Positions 46,255-54,022 of a stretch of 64,000 bases of DNA are shown one piece after another. The notes beneath the pieces were generated by a model. It made no database searches. It had not been told where the DNA came from and saw only the letters and a program-made list of their open reading frames with translations. Positions within the stretch are counted from its first letter, which is position 1. Every line of letters begins with the position of its first letter. A program made the translations under genes and the position numbers. Source of the DNA: Cyanobacteria bacterium SIG30 (lineage in GTDB: Bacteria > Cyanobacteriota > Vampirovibrionia > Gastranaerophilales > Gastranaerophilaceae); the NCBI GenBank assembly GCA_015152475.1, contig SUTW01000001.1, positions 186,001 through 250,000 of the forward strand. Direction: 5' to 3'.

Positions 46255-47793
46255 ATGATAAACACAGATAAAGTTTTAATATTAGATTTTGGCTCACAAT
46301 ATACACAACTTATTGCAAGAAAAATAAGAGAATTAAATGTATATTCAGAAATTCATCCTTTTAATTTGTCTTTTGACAAAATAAAGGAATTTGGTGCTAA
46401 GGCAATAATTTTGTCTGGTGGTCCAAATAGTGTTTATGAAGATGGCGCACCAGATGTTTCAAATGAAATCTTTAATTTGAATGTTCCGGTTTTAGGCATA
46501 TGTTATGGTATGCAACTGATTGCCCATAAATTAAATGGTGCAGTTAAAGGTGGCAATAAAAAAGAATATGGCCAACACAAAATGGAAATTTTAAAAGAAA
46601 GTATTCTTTTTGAAAACCTTAATGATAAAACTGTTTTGATGAGTCATGGGGACAGTGTTTCAAAATTGCCTGATGGATTTGAAGTTATTGCTCAATCAGA
46701 CAACACGCCATATTGTGCAATTGAAAATATAGAAAGACAAATTTGGGGTATTCAATTCCATCCTGAAGTTAACCATACTCCTTGTGGTATTGAAATTTTG
46801 AAGAATTTCTTATTTAAAATTGCAAAAATTGAAGCAAATTGGAATATGGACAATTTTATTAAAATCAAAATTGATGAAATCAGAAACACTGTTAAAGACG
46901 ATAAAGTAATTTTAGGTTTATCAGGTGGTGTAGATTCTTCTGTTGCAGCCGTTTTAATACATAAAGCAATAGGCAAAAACTTAAAATGCATTTTTGTAAA
47001 TAATGGTGTTTTAAGATTAAACGAAGGCGAAAAGGTACAAAAGTTATTTAGAGACGCATATGATATTGATTTAATTTATGTTGATGCATCTGAAATTTTC
47101 CTAGAAAAATTGAAAAATGTGACAGACCCTGAACAAAAAAGAAAAATTATAGGTCATACTTTTGTTGAAATTTTTGATGAAGAAGCTAAAAAAATTGAAG
47201 GCGCTAAATTTTTAGCACAAGGAACGCTTTATCCTGATGTTATAGAAAGTGTTTCTTTTAAAGGTCCTTCAGATGTTATTAAATCTCATCATAATGTTGG
47301 TGGTTTACCTGAAAAAATGAATTTAAAACTTTTAGAACCATTTAGAGAATTGTTTAAAGACGAAGTTAGAATTTTAGGCAAAAAACTTGATATGCCAGAT
47401 TCAATTGTTTATCGTCAACCATTCCCAGGGCCTGGGCTTGCAGTTAGAATTTTAGGTGACATTACAAAAGAAAAAGTTGATGTTTTACAAAAAGCTGATG
47501 ATATTGTTGTTGAAGAAATTAAAAAAGCAGGATTGTACAATAAGCTTTGGCAAGCATTTGCAGTTTTATTACCTATAAAAACTGTTGGTGTTATGGGAGA
47601 TCAAAGAACTTACGAAAATGTTTGTGCTATCCGTGCGGTTGAAAGCACTGATGCAATGACTGCAAATTGGGCAAAAATTCCATACGAAGTTTTAGATAAA
47701 ATTTCATCAAGAATAATAAACGAAGTCAGAGGTATAAATAGAGTCGTATACGATATATCTTCAAAACCTCCTTCAACTATCGAATGGGAATAA
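46255..47793 (+). CDS. guaA: GMP synthase (glutamine-hydrolysing)
   Basis: Aminates XMP to GMP. 512 aa: a class I glutamine amidotransferase domain ([18 protein letters not shown], nucleophile Cys in [10 protein letters not shown], His/Glu in QFHPEVNHT), an ATP-pyrophosphatase domain ([21 protein letters not shown]) and the C-terminal dimerisation domain ([13 protein letters not shown] ... KPPSTIEWE). Complete. Followed by a terminator. Confidence 0.98.
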   Translation: MINTDKVLILDFGSQYTQLIARKIRELNVYSEIHPFNLSFDKIKEFGAKAIILSGGPNSVYEDGAPDVSNEIFNLNVPVLGICYGMQLIAHKLNGAVKGGNKKEYGQHKMEILKESILFENLNDKTVLMSHGDSVSKLPDGFEVIAQSDNTPYCAIENIERQIWGIQFHPEVNHTPCGIEILKNFLFKIAKIEANWNMDNFIKIKIDEIRNTVKDDKVILGLSGGVDSSVAAVLIHKAIGKNLKCIFVNNGVLRLNEGEKVQKLFRDAYDIDLIYVDASEIFLEKLKNVTDPEQKRKIIGHTFVEIFDEEAKKIEGAKFLAQGTLYPDVIESVSFKGPSDVIKSHHNVGGLPEKMNLKLLEPFRELFKDEVRILGKKLDMPDSIVYRQPFPGPGLAVRILGDITKEKVDVLQKADDIVVEEIKKAGLYNKLWQAFAVLLPIKTVGVMGDQRTYENVCAIRAVESTDAMTANWAKIPYEVLDKISSRIINEVRGINRVVYDISSKPPSTIEWE

Positions 47794-47796
47794 TAA

Positions 47797-47829
47797 ATTA
47801 AAGCCTCAAAAACTAATTGGGGCTTTAAT
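47797..47829 (+). terminator. guaBA terminator
   Basis: ATTAAAGCCTC (47797-47807) pairs with GGGGCTTTAAT (47819-47829) with one T-G pair; an 11-nt loop and a T run follow. Directly after the guaA stop. Confidence 0.8.
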
Positions 47830-47844
47830 TTTGTTTATGTACCC

Positions 47845-47873
47845 TTGAAATTTATTAAAAAAATTGCTATAAT
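47845..47873 (+). promoter_or_regulatory. Promoter of the G-tract prepilin gene
   Basis: TTGAAA (47845-47850), 17-nt spacer, TATAAT (47868-47873): near-consensus sigma70. The predicted 5' leader is about 48 nt and contains AAAGGA before ATG 47929. Confidence 0.7.
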
Positions 47874-47947
47874 AAAAACGTAGGATAATTTTTTTTAAAT
47901 ACGGAAATTAAGAAAGGATTTTTAAATTATGAATAGATTTAATTTAT

Positions 47948-48724
47948 GTGTCGGGGGGGGGGGCATCTAGAAGTTTAAAAGCCTTTACTCTTGCCGAAGT
48001 TTTAATCACACTTGCTATAATCGGTGTTGTTGCAGCGCTTACTATTCCATCTGTAATCACAAATTATAAAAATCAAGAAACTGCGACAAAACTTAAAAAA
48101 ACTTTTTCAACACTTGCAAATATTACAAATCTTGCAATTGCAGAACATGGACCAATTAAAAGCTGGGACATTTTTGGTGAACGCCATAGTGGTTCTGCTG
48201 CAAAAGATTTTGCCGATAAATATATGATTCCATACTTAAAAGTTACTAAAAATTGTGGTTACGAAGTTCAAAAAGGATGTTGGTACGAAGAGGGAAATTA
48301 TGCGACTTGGTTAAATGGTAGCCAAATGATAACAAGTGAGATTGAAAGCAAAGTCACCAAATTTGTTTTAAGTGATGGTACTTTTATAATGTTTCAAATT
48401 TCTGAAAATGATGCAACAAATAAAATTGCAGACATATTTGTTGATATAAATGGTTTTAAAAAACCAAATAAAGTTGGAAGAGATATTTTTGTATTTAGAT
48501 ATATTATCTTAAAAAATGGCGAGCCAAAAGGTAGACTTACAACTCATGGGTTGAAACAAAAAGTTAAAAATATTGTTAATTCAAGTGGTAATTGTTGTAA
48601 TACGAGTGAATCTGGTTTATATTGTTCAGGTTTAATTTATCTTTCTGGCTGGAAAATTCCAAGCAAAAAAGAATATAATGAAATTGTTGGCAATGATTCT
48701 TATTCTTCAAAATATCCTTGGTAA
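47948..48724 (+). CDS. Type IV prepilin-like protein with a G11 tract at the start
   Basis: As sequenced, the frame opens with GTG 47948 and gives 258 aa (MSGGGASRSLKAFTLAEV...). The processing site is KA-FTLAE, followed by the hydrophobic helix ITLAIIGVVAALTIPSVI typical of type IV prepilins/pseudopilins of this lineage; the mature part has paired Cys (NCGYEVQKGCW, NCCNTSESGLYCSG) and DINGFKKPNKVGRDIF. The better start is ATG 47929, 9 nt after AAAGGA, but the 11 G at 47953-47963 put it out of frame (stop TAG at 47968). With 10 G it would read MNRFNLCVGGGASRSLKAF and be intact. Either phase variation, or a homopolymer miscall, or initiation at GTG. Confidence 0.85.
   Translation: MSGGGASRSLKAFTLAEVLITLAIIGVVAALTIPSVITNYKNQETATKLKKTFSTLANITNLAIAEHGPIKSWDIFGERHSGSAAKDFADKYMIPYLKVTKNCGYEVQKGCWYEEGNYATWLNGSQMITSEIESKVTKFVLSDGTFIMFQISENDATNKIADIFVDINGFKKPNKVGRDIFVFRYIILKNGEPKGRLTTHGLKQKVKNIVNSSGNCCNTSESGLYCSGLIYLSGWKIPSKKEYNEIVGNDSYSSKYPW
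47953..47963 (+). repeat. Homopolymeric tract of 11 G in the prepilin leader
   Basis: Eleven consecutive G in a region of about 30% GC; no other G run of this size was noticed in the window. It is 24 nt after ATG 47929 and sets the reading frame of the prepilin, so slipped-strand changes would switch translation from the ATG. Confidence 0.9.
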
Positions 48725-48743
48725 AACTAAAAGTTATAAATTT

Positions 48744-48769
48744 TGCGCCTTATCTAAGGCGCATTTTTT
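48744..48769 (+). terminator. Prepilin gene terminator
   Basis: TGCGCCTTA (48744-48752) and TAAGGCGCA (48755-48763) form a strong stem (8 bp with a 4-nt loop), then TTTTTT. 20 nt after the stop. Confidence 0.9.
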
Positions 48770-48870
48770 ATAAAAATAAAAATATTAAACATTTGACAGA
48801 AAATAAATATTACTATAAACTCGAAGAAAATCATACAAATACAAGTGTATGTTTGATTTTGACAAAGGTT

Positions 48871-48898
48871 TTTACAAAAAAATTTTTTATGTTAGAAT
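48871..48898 (+). promoter_or_regulatory. efp promoter
   Basis: TTTACA (48871-48876), 16-nt spacer, TAGAAT (48893-48898) with TGT before it (extended -10). 31 nt before the efp ATG; AAGGA lies between. Confidence 0.6.
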
Positions 48899-48929
48899 TT
48901 AAAAATAATTAAAATAAGGAAACTAAATT

Positions 48930-49487
48930 ATGATTTCAACAAATGATTTAAAAACAGGTTTAACTCTTAAAATAGATGATAAATTATGGTCAGTTGTGGA
49001 ATTTTTACATGTAAAACCAGGTAAAGGCTCAGCTTTTGTTAAAACAAAACTTAAAAATGTTGAAACAGGACAAGTTGTTGAAAGAACTTTCAGAGCTGGT
49101 GAAAGAGTTGAACGTGCTATTTTAGACAGATCTGAAATGCAATATTTATATAAAGAAGGCAATGATTACGTTATGATGAACATTGAAACTTATGAACAAT
49201 TAAGTGTTCCTGAAAACGCAATCGGTAACAGTGTAAAATATTTAAAAGAAAATATGGTTGTTCAAATTCTAATGCATGATGGCAAAATCATTGGTGTTGA
49301 TTTACCAGCTCATGTTGAATTAGAAGTTATTGATACAGCTCCTAACGAAAAAGGAAATACTTCAAATTCAGGAACTAAACCTGCAACACTTGAAGGTGGC
49401 GCGGTTGTTAACGTTCCATTCTTTGTTGTTAACGGTAATATTATAAGAGTTGACACAAGAACAAATGAATATCTTGATCGCGTATAG
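48930..49487 (+). CDS. efp: Elongation factor P
   Basis: Relieves ribosome stalling at polyproline. 185 aa, three OB-like domains. Visible: MISTNDLKTGLTLKIDDKLW, the tip loop VKPGKGSAFVKTKLKN with the modifiable Lys, ERTFRAGERVERA, and the end GNIIRVDTRTNEYLDRV. Followed after 9 nt by accB; the efp-accB pairing is well known in cyanobacteria and other groups. Confidence 0.97.
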   Translation: MISTNDLKTGLTLKIDDKLWSVVEFLHVKPGKGSAFVKTKLKNVETGQVVERTFRAGERVERAILDRSEMQYLYKEGNDYVMMNIETYEQLSVPENAIGNSVKYLKENMVVQILMHDGKIIGVDLPAHVELEVIDTAPNEKGNTSNSGTKPATLEGGAVVNVPFFVVNGNIIRVDTRTNEYLDRV

Positions 49488-49496
49488 GTAAATATT

Positions 49497-49937
49497 ATGA
49501 ATTTTGAAATAGAATATTTTGAAAAACTTACTAAATTAGTAAATGATAATGATTTAAGTGAGTTGTCTTTGCAAGATGGCGATAAATCAATCACTCTTAA
49601 AAAAGCAAATAATGTTGTGAGCCAAGTTGCACCAGTTGTTTCTGCTCCAATAGCAGTTGAAGAAGTTGCAAAAGAAGAAACTGTATCTGAAATAAAAACA
49701 AATAGAACTGCAATTACTTCTCCTATGGTTGGTTCTTTCTATGTTGCTCCTTCACCTTCTGCAGAGCCTTTTGTAAGAGTTGGTGATACTGTTGCAGCAG
49801 GACAAGTGGTTTGTATTATTGAAGCAATGAAGCTTATGAATGAAATTGAGTCTGAAGTGAGCGGGAAGATTACTCAAATTTGCGTACAAGATGGTCAAAG
49901 TGTTGAATATGGCCAAGTTTTAATGTACGTTGAATAA
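49497..49937 (+). CDS. accB: Biotin carboxyl carrier protein of acetyl-CoA carboxylase
   Basis: 146 aa. An N-terminal helix-strand part (FEIEYFEKLTKLVNDNDLSELSLQDGDKSITLKK), a flexible Ala/Val/Glu linker (about 40-70), and the biotinyl domain (TSPMVGSFYVAPSPSAEPFV, IIEAMKLMNEIESE with the biotin Lys, VEYGQVLMYVE). Operon efp-accB-accC. Confidence 0.96.
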   Translation: MNFEIEYFEKLTKLVNDNDLSELSLQDGDKSITLKKANNVVSQVAPVVSAPIAVEEVAKEETVSEIKTNRTAITSPMVGSFYVAPSPSAEPFVRVGDTVAAGQVVCIIEAMKLMNEIESEVSGKITQICVQDGQSVEYGQVLMYVE

Positions 49938-49952
49938 GCTTAAGGATTTATT

Positions 49953-51299
49953 ATGATTAAAAAAGTTTTAATTGCAAATCGTGGGGAGATTGCAATCAGA
50001 ATAATTAGGGCTTGTAGAGAATTACAAATCCCAACAGTTGCTGTTTATTCAGAACCAGATGCCGGCAGTTTGCATGTTTCGTATGCTGATGAGGCCTATT
50101 GTATTGGGCCAAAGGAAAGTTCGAAAAGTTATTTGAGTATTCCTGCAATAATATCAGTTGCATTAACTTCTGGTGCCGATGCAATTCACCCTGGATACGG
50201 ATTTTTATCTGAAAATGCCGATTTTGTTGATATTTGTAAAGAACATGGTATCAAATTTATTGGACCATCATCTGATTCTATGAATAAAGCAGGCGATAAA
50301 GCGACTGCAAGAAAGACAATGATTGAAAATGGGATTCCTGTAACTCCTGGTACTGACATTATTGATGATCCAAAGGAAATTAAAAAGTTTGCTAAAAAAG
50401 TTGGTTATCCTGTAATTATTAAAGCGACTGCCGGTGGCGGTGGTAAGGGTATGAGAATAGTAAACAATGAAAATGAAGTTGAAGAAGCATTTAACTTATG
50501 CCAAACAGAAGCCCTTAAAGCTTTCAACAACAAAGATGTTTACTGTGAAAAATATTTATTAAATCCGCGCCATATTGAAGTCCAAGTTATTGGAGACAGC
50601 AGAGGCAATGTTGTTCATTTAGGTGAACGCGATTGTTCAATTCAAAGACGTCATCAAAAACTTATAGAAGAAGCGCCAAGTGTTTTCGTAAGTGAAAAAT
50701 TAAGAAAGAAAATGGGCGATGATGCTGTAAAAGCTGTTAAAGCTTTGAAATATGAAGGTGTTGGAACCATTGAATTCTTACTAGACGGCGAAAATTATTA
50801 TTTTATGGAAATGAATACTCGTGTACAGGTTGAACATTGTGTTACTGAAATGATTTCAATGATTGACATTCTAAAAGAACAAATCAGAATCGCTTCTGGT
50901 ATGAAATTATCTTTTAGTCAAGATGATGTTGAACTTAAAGGACATGCAATTGAATGTCGTATAAACGCAGAAGACCATGAAAGAAACTTTATGCCAAATC
51001 CTGGAAAAATTGGTGGTTATGTTGCACCTGGTGGGTTTGGTGTAAGGGTTGATTCTCATGCTTATGCAGGATATGATGTTTTACCTTATTATGATTCTTT
51101 GATTGGGAAATTAATATGTTGGGGCAAAGACAGAGAAGATTGCCGTAAAAGGATGTTGATGGCATTAAACCAATATGTTATTACAGGTATCAAAACAACA
51201 ATTCCTTTCCACAAAGAAATTTTAAATTCAGAAGATTTTATTAAATCAAAAATAGATACAAGTTACATAGATAACAAATACTCAAAGGCTAACAAATAA
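49953..51299 (+). CDS. accC: Biotin carboxylase subunit of acetyl-CoA carboxylase
   Basis: ATP-dependent carboxylation of biotin on AccB. 448 aa, normal length. KKVLIANRGEIAIRIIRACREL, GYGFLSENADF, the ATP-grasp KATAGGGGKGMRIV, LGERDCSIQRRHQKLIEEAPS, EMNTRVQVEHCVTEMISMIDI. Its stop overlaps the start of the nucleotidyltransferase gene (TAATG). accA/accD are elsewhere. Confidence 0.98.
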   Translation: MIKKVLIANRGEIAIRIIRACRELQIPTVAVYSEPDAGSLHVSYADEAYCIGPKESSKSYLSIPAIISVALTSGADAIHPGYGFLSENADFVDICKEHGIKFIGPSSDSMNKAGDKATARKTMIENGIPVTPGTDIIDDPKEIKKFAKKVGYPVIIKATAGGGGKGMRIVNNENEVEEAFNLCQTEALKAFNNKDVYCEKYLLNPRHIEVQVIGDSRGNVVHLGERDCSIQRRHQKLIEEAPSVFVSEKLRKKMGDDAVKAVKALKYEGVGTIEFLLDGENYYFMEMNTRVQVEHCVTEMISMIDILKEQIRIASGMKLSFSQDDVELKGHAIECRINAEDHERNFMPNPGKIGGYVAPGGFGVRVDSHAYAGYDVLPYYDSLIGKLICWGKDREDCRKRMLMALNQYVITGIKTTIPFHKEILNSEDFIKSKIDTSYIDNKYSKANK

Positions 51300-52471
51300 T
51301 GCTTAAAGCGAAAAATGTTTTTGATGAAAAAACACTTGAACTTATAAAGTTTTTAATTAAATCTGCTCAAGGATGCGGAGTTAAGCTTTATTTTGTTGGC
51401 GGTATTGTAAGAGACATTCTTTTAAAAGAACCAGTAAAAGATATTGATATGGTTGTTGTTGGTTCAGCAATTGATTTTTGTAAAAATTTAGAAGAAATAA
51501 ATTCAGATTTTAAAATTAAGTCAATTCATCCAGATTTTAATACTGTAAAAATGAATTTAGATGGAATTGATGTTGATTTTGCTTCAACAAGAGAGGAAGA
51601 TTATCCAAAAAGCGGATGTCTTCCAGTTGTAAAAAATGTTGGTTGTAAATTAGAATTTGATATCAAAAGACGTGATTTTACCATTAATTCAATAGCTTTA
51701 GATATTAATCTGGACAACAATAACGAAATAATATTTGATATTATTGATTTGACAAATGGTATAAAAGATATTAAACAAAAAACTCTTCATATTTTGCATG
51801 ACAGAAGCTTTATAGATGATCCAACGAGAATTTTAAGAGCTTTAGATTTTGAATTGCGTTTTAAAGGATTTAAATTAGATAAAATTTCAAAAAAACTAAA
51901 AGATGAATATTTAAATAACCCTGAAAGAGAAGGATTAAGTCTTGCTCGAGTTGAACTTACTTTAAAGAAAATATTTAAAAACGCAAGAAAAGCTCCAAAA
52001 GCATTTAAAAAAATTATAAAAGATAAAATATATAAAATTTATGCTGATGAAACTATTGCTGACCCAAAATGGGGAAAAAGAATAAAAGAAGCAATTGAAA
52101 TTTTTAATCCTGAAAACCCTTGTGAAATATATAATCAAGCACTTAAAGATGATATTACTAAAAATATAATTTCTAATTATAAATCTCAAAACTTAATGTC
52201 AAATTTTGAAATTTTTAATTATTTTAAAAGATTTTCAAATCAAAAATTAACTTTGCATTATGCGCTTACAAAAGATAATTTAGCAAAAAGATATTTTCAA
52301 AAACTCAAAGACGCAAAAATTCTAACAACGGGCGATATTCTTCTAAAAAATGGTTATAACGAAGGAACTAAAATTGGAATTATTCTTGAAAAACTTTTGG
52401 AAGAAAAATTAAATTCTGATAATTTAAAAACTCTCACAGATGAACTTATTTGGGTAAAAAATAATTTTTAA
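51299..52471 (+). CDS. Second tRNA nucleotidyltransferase/poly(A) polymerase-family protein
   Basis: 390 aa class II nucleotidyltransferase without an HD domain. Motif A YFVGGIVRDILL...KDIDMVVV (DID), VDFASTREEDYPKSG, motif C KRRDFTINSIALD, motif D IDDPTRILRALDFELRF (DDxxR), then AREE-like EREGLSLARVELTLKKIF. The C-terminal 150 residues are helical, without a named domain. With the HD-containing enzyme at 12478-13815 it may be one half of a split CC-adding/A-adding pair, as known in some cyanobacteria and Aquifex; poly(A) polymerase or tRNA repair are alternatives. Coupled to accC by TAATG. Confidence 0.82.
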   Translation: MLKAKNVFDEKTLELIKFLIKSAQGCGVKLYFVGGIVRDILLKEPVKDIDMVVVGSAIDFCKNLEEINSDFKIKSIHPDFNTVKMNLDGIDVDFASTREEDYPKSGCLPVVKNVGCKLEFDIKRRDFTINSIALDINLDNNNEIIFDIIDLTNGIKDIKQKTLHILHDRSFIDDPTRILRALDFELRFKGFKLDKISKKLKDEYLNNPEREGLSLARVELTLKKIFKNARKAPKAFKKIIKDKIYKIYADETIADPKWGKRIKEAIEIFNPENPCEIYNQALKDDITKNIISNYKSQNLMSNFEIFNYFKRFSNQKLTLHYALTKDNLAKRYFQKLKDAKILTTGDILLKNGYNEGTKIGIILEKLLEEKLNSDNLKTLTDELIWVKNNF

Positions 52472-52686
52472 AATTGTGTCCAACAAACGCTGATAAATTC
52501 TAAAAAACCTATTAAAGATATTTGTTTTGTTTTCATAAAATCTAAAATATTTTTTGATGAAGATAACGATTTTAAATTGAAATTATATTCATTTTCAAAT
52601 GATCTCAAACGTGTTTCATCGACATAATATATTTTGTCTTTGTAAAAAAATTTTTGTAATTTTATAACATTTTTGTCTTTTTCCAT
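52468..52686 (-). CDS. 72-aa hypothetical protein
   Basis: MEKDKNVIKLQKFFYKDKIY... to ...LEFISVCWTQF. The start 52686 is chosen as the first ATG downstream of the promoter at 52721-52749; the open frame extends through that promoter and palindrome, so longer versions are unlikely. GGAAG is 4 nt from the ATG, a weak site. N-terminal half charged and possibly beta/helix mixed, C-terminal half more hydrophobic. It overlaps the convergent nucleotidyltransferase gene by 4 nt. No known family. Confidence 0.5.
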   Translation of the reverse strand: MEKDKNVIKLQKFFYKDKIYYVDETRLRSFENEYNFNLKSLSSSKNILDFMKTKQISLIGFLEFISVCWTQF

Positions 52687-52709
52687 TTGCTTCCATTTCT
52701 TATTATATA

Positions 52710-52749
52710 ATATAAACATTATTGTATAACAATAATGTTTATATGTAAA
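52710..52749 (-). promoter_or_regulatory. Promoter with a 15-bp inverted-repeat operator
   Basis: A perfect inverted repeat ATATAAACATTATTG-TATAA-CAATAATGTTTATAT (52710-52744) covers a minus-strand promoter TTTACA (52749-52744), 17 nt, TACAAT (52726-52721). The site lies 24 nt or more before the 72-aa gene. It could be a repressor operator; as a hairpin without a GC core it is a poor terminator. Confidence 0.5.
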
Positions 52750-52755
52750 GCAAAT

Positions 52756-52938
52756 AAAAAACCCCACATGAGATATTTTGTTACCCTATGATTTCTCAAA
52801 GGTGGGTGATAGCCTCAGTGAATCCATTTCCCGCTACGTCACTGGTTAAAGTGGGCGGGTCTACTTCATACACTTTTAATAAAGAGCATCTCTCCCTATA
52901 GCAATAATGTAGGAACAAAATTGCTTCCCATGCAAGGT
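52756..52938 (-). ncRNA. ssrS: Probable 6S RNA
   Basis: About 183 nt. The minus-strand transcript would fold into a long rod: the ends pair over 13 bp (ACCTTGCATGGGA with TCTCATGTGGGGT), then ATTTTGTT/AACAAAAT and CCTA/TAGG, a wide central bubble, then AGTG..GAA/TTC..ACT, CCCGC/GCGGG and an apical CACT/AGTG. The 3' end leads into a U run (52761-52756). An extended -10, TGTTATAAT (52953-52945), puts the start at 52938, exactly the first base of the rod. Length, rod shape and single-stranded centre match 6S RNA, which binds RNA polymerase. Family identity is inferred from structure, not from sequence match. Confidence 0.6.
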
Positions 52939-52944
52939 AATTAC

Positions 52945-52953
52945 ATTATAACA
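52945..52953 (-). promoter_or_regulatory. Extended -10 promoter of the 6S-like RNA
   Basis: TGTTATAAT on the minus strand: perfect TATAAT with TGn. The -35 region is poor, as usual for extended -10 promoters. Start expected at 52938. Confidence 0.6.
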
Positions 52954-52991
52954 TTTCTTGCAAAAAAATAAATAGTGAAAATGGCTATGTA

Positions 52992-53888
52992 TTAAAATGC
53001 AATTTCACTTAAAATGTTTTGGAAATCCTTTGATAATACTTCGGCAAAAGCCATTGGGTCAATTTGAGTTGCTACAACTTGAATTAAGTCTTTTGGGAGT
53101 TCTTCTACCATAGGAATTAAAAACTCTGGGTCTAGAGTTTTCATTGATTTTAGAATTTCACCTTTTTCTACAAATTCAAATGGACGAGCAATAGTTTCGT
53201 TTTTGAATTCTTTGATATATTCTGGTTTGTTATACAAAATACCAAAAATAATCATTTTTTTGCCTTTATTTTCAAATTTTTCCAACATTCTGTTAAAGGC
53301 TTTATCATCAAGAGCATCAATATTAGCTAAGGTTGTTTTTCTATCTTGTTCGAGGACTTCAGGCCCCATAACCTGAAACATTAATTTTTTAAATCTTTGT
53401 TCATCTAATTGTTTAAAAAAGTCCATAATATGATTTCTATCAAGCTTTTCGCCAGTTAAAAATTCATCCATTTCTTCAGTTTTCATCATTGCAACAATTT
53501 CTTCCATAGAAAATTTTTCCATGACAAGTTTTAAAAGTTCTTCTTGAGGCAATTCTGACATCAATTCAACTAATTTATCAATACTGAAATATTGTAATCC
53601 CCAAATTAAATCATCAGAACCCAAATATTGCAATAATCCTTTTAAGTCATCATCATTTAAGTTTCTAATTATTAAAAATCTGTTTGTTGCATCTGTTAAT
53701 TTTAAAAATTCGACAAGTTCTTCAGGCTGTTCAAAAATACGAGTGTAATTTTCGGCTTTTTTGTTGCCTTCCTTGGCTTCTGCCTCCATTACCTCTTCAA
53801 TATTTTTATTGGAATAAAGATTAACCTTTTGGGCACTTATCCCAAAATGTTTAAACAAATATGATAAATCAATGTCTAAAGTTATCAT
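52992..53888 (-). CDS. Helical-repeat protein with MgtE_N/FliG-like segments
   Basis: 298 aa, acidic, all-helical and without membrane segments. Repeating units of the kind LVELMSELPQEELLKLVMEKFSMEEIVAMM, FFKQLDEQRFKKLMFQVMGPEVL, SMKTLDPEFLIPMVEELPKDLIQVVATQIDPMAFAEVLSKDF resemble the superhelical MgtE N domain and FliG-type armadillo-like repeats. The transporter part of MgtE is absent, so this is not a magnesium channel. Function unknown; it may be an adaptor. Monocistronic. Confidence 0.65.
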   Translation of the reverse strand: MITLDIDLSYLFKHFGISAQKVNLYSNKNIEEVMEAEAKEGNKKAENYTRIFEQPEELVEFLKLTDATNRFLIIRNLNDDDLKGLLQYLGSDDLIWGLQYFSIDKLVELMSELPQEELLKLVMEKFSMEEIVAMMKTEEMDEFLTGEKLDRNHIMDFFKQLDEQRFKKLMFQVMGPEVLEQDRKTTLANIDALDDKAFNRMLEKFENKGKKMIIFGILYNKPEYIKEFKNETIARPFEFVEKGEILKSMKTLDPEFLIPMVEELPKDLIQVVATQIDPMAFAEVLSKDFQNILSEIAF

Positions 53889-54022
53889 CTTATTCCTTGC
53901 TCTTGTCTATTTATATTAACGGATTTTTTAGACAAAATATTTATAAAAAATAAGAAATTGTAACTTTTGTTTACAATTTATTTCAAAGATTTTTAAGAAA
54001 TTATTTATATTGTAATAAAAAA

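Noticed and set aside
48718-48912. Open frame of 64 codons after the prepilin gene
   Set aside because: It runs through the prepilin terminator and the efp promoter, has no ribosome-binding site, and its composition reflects AT-rich intergenic DNA.
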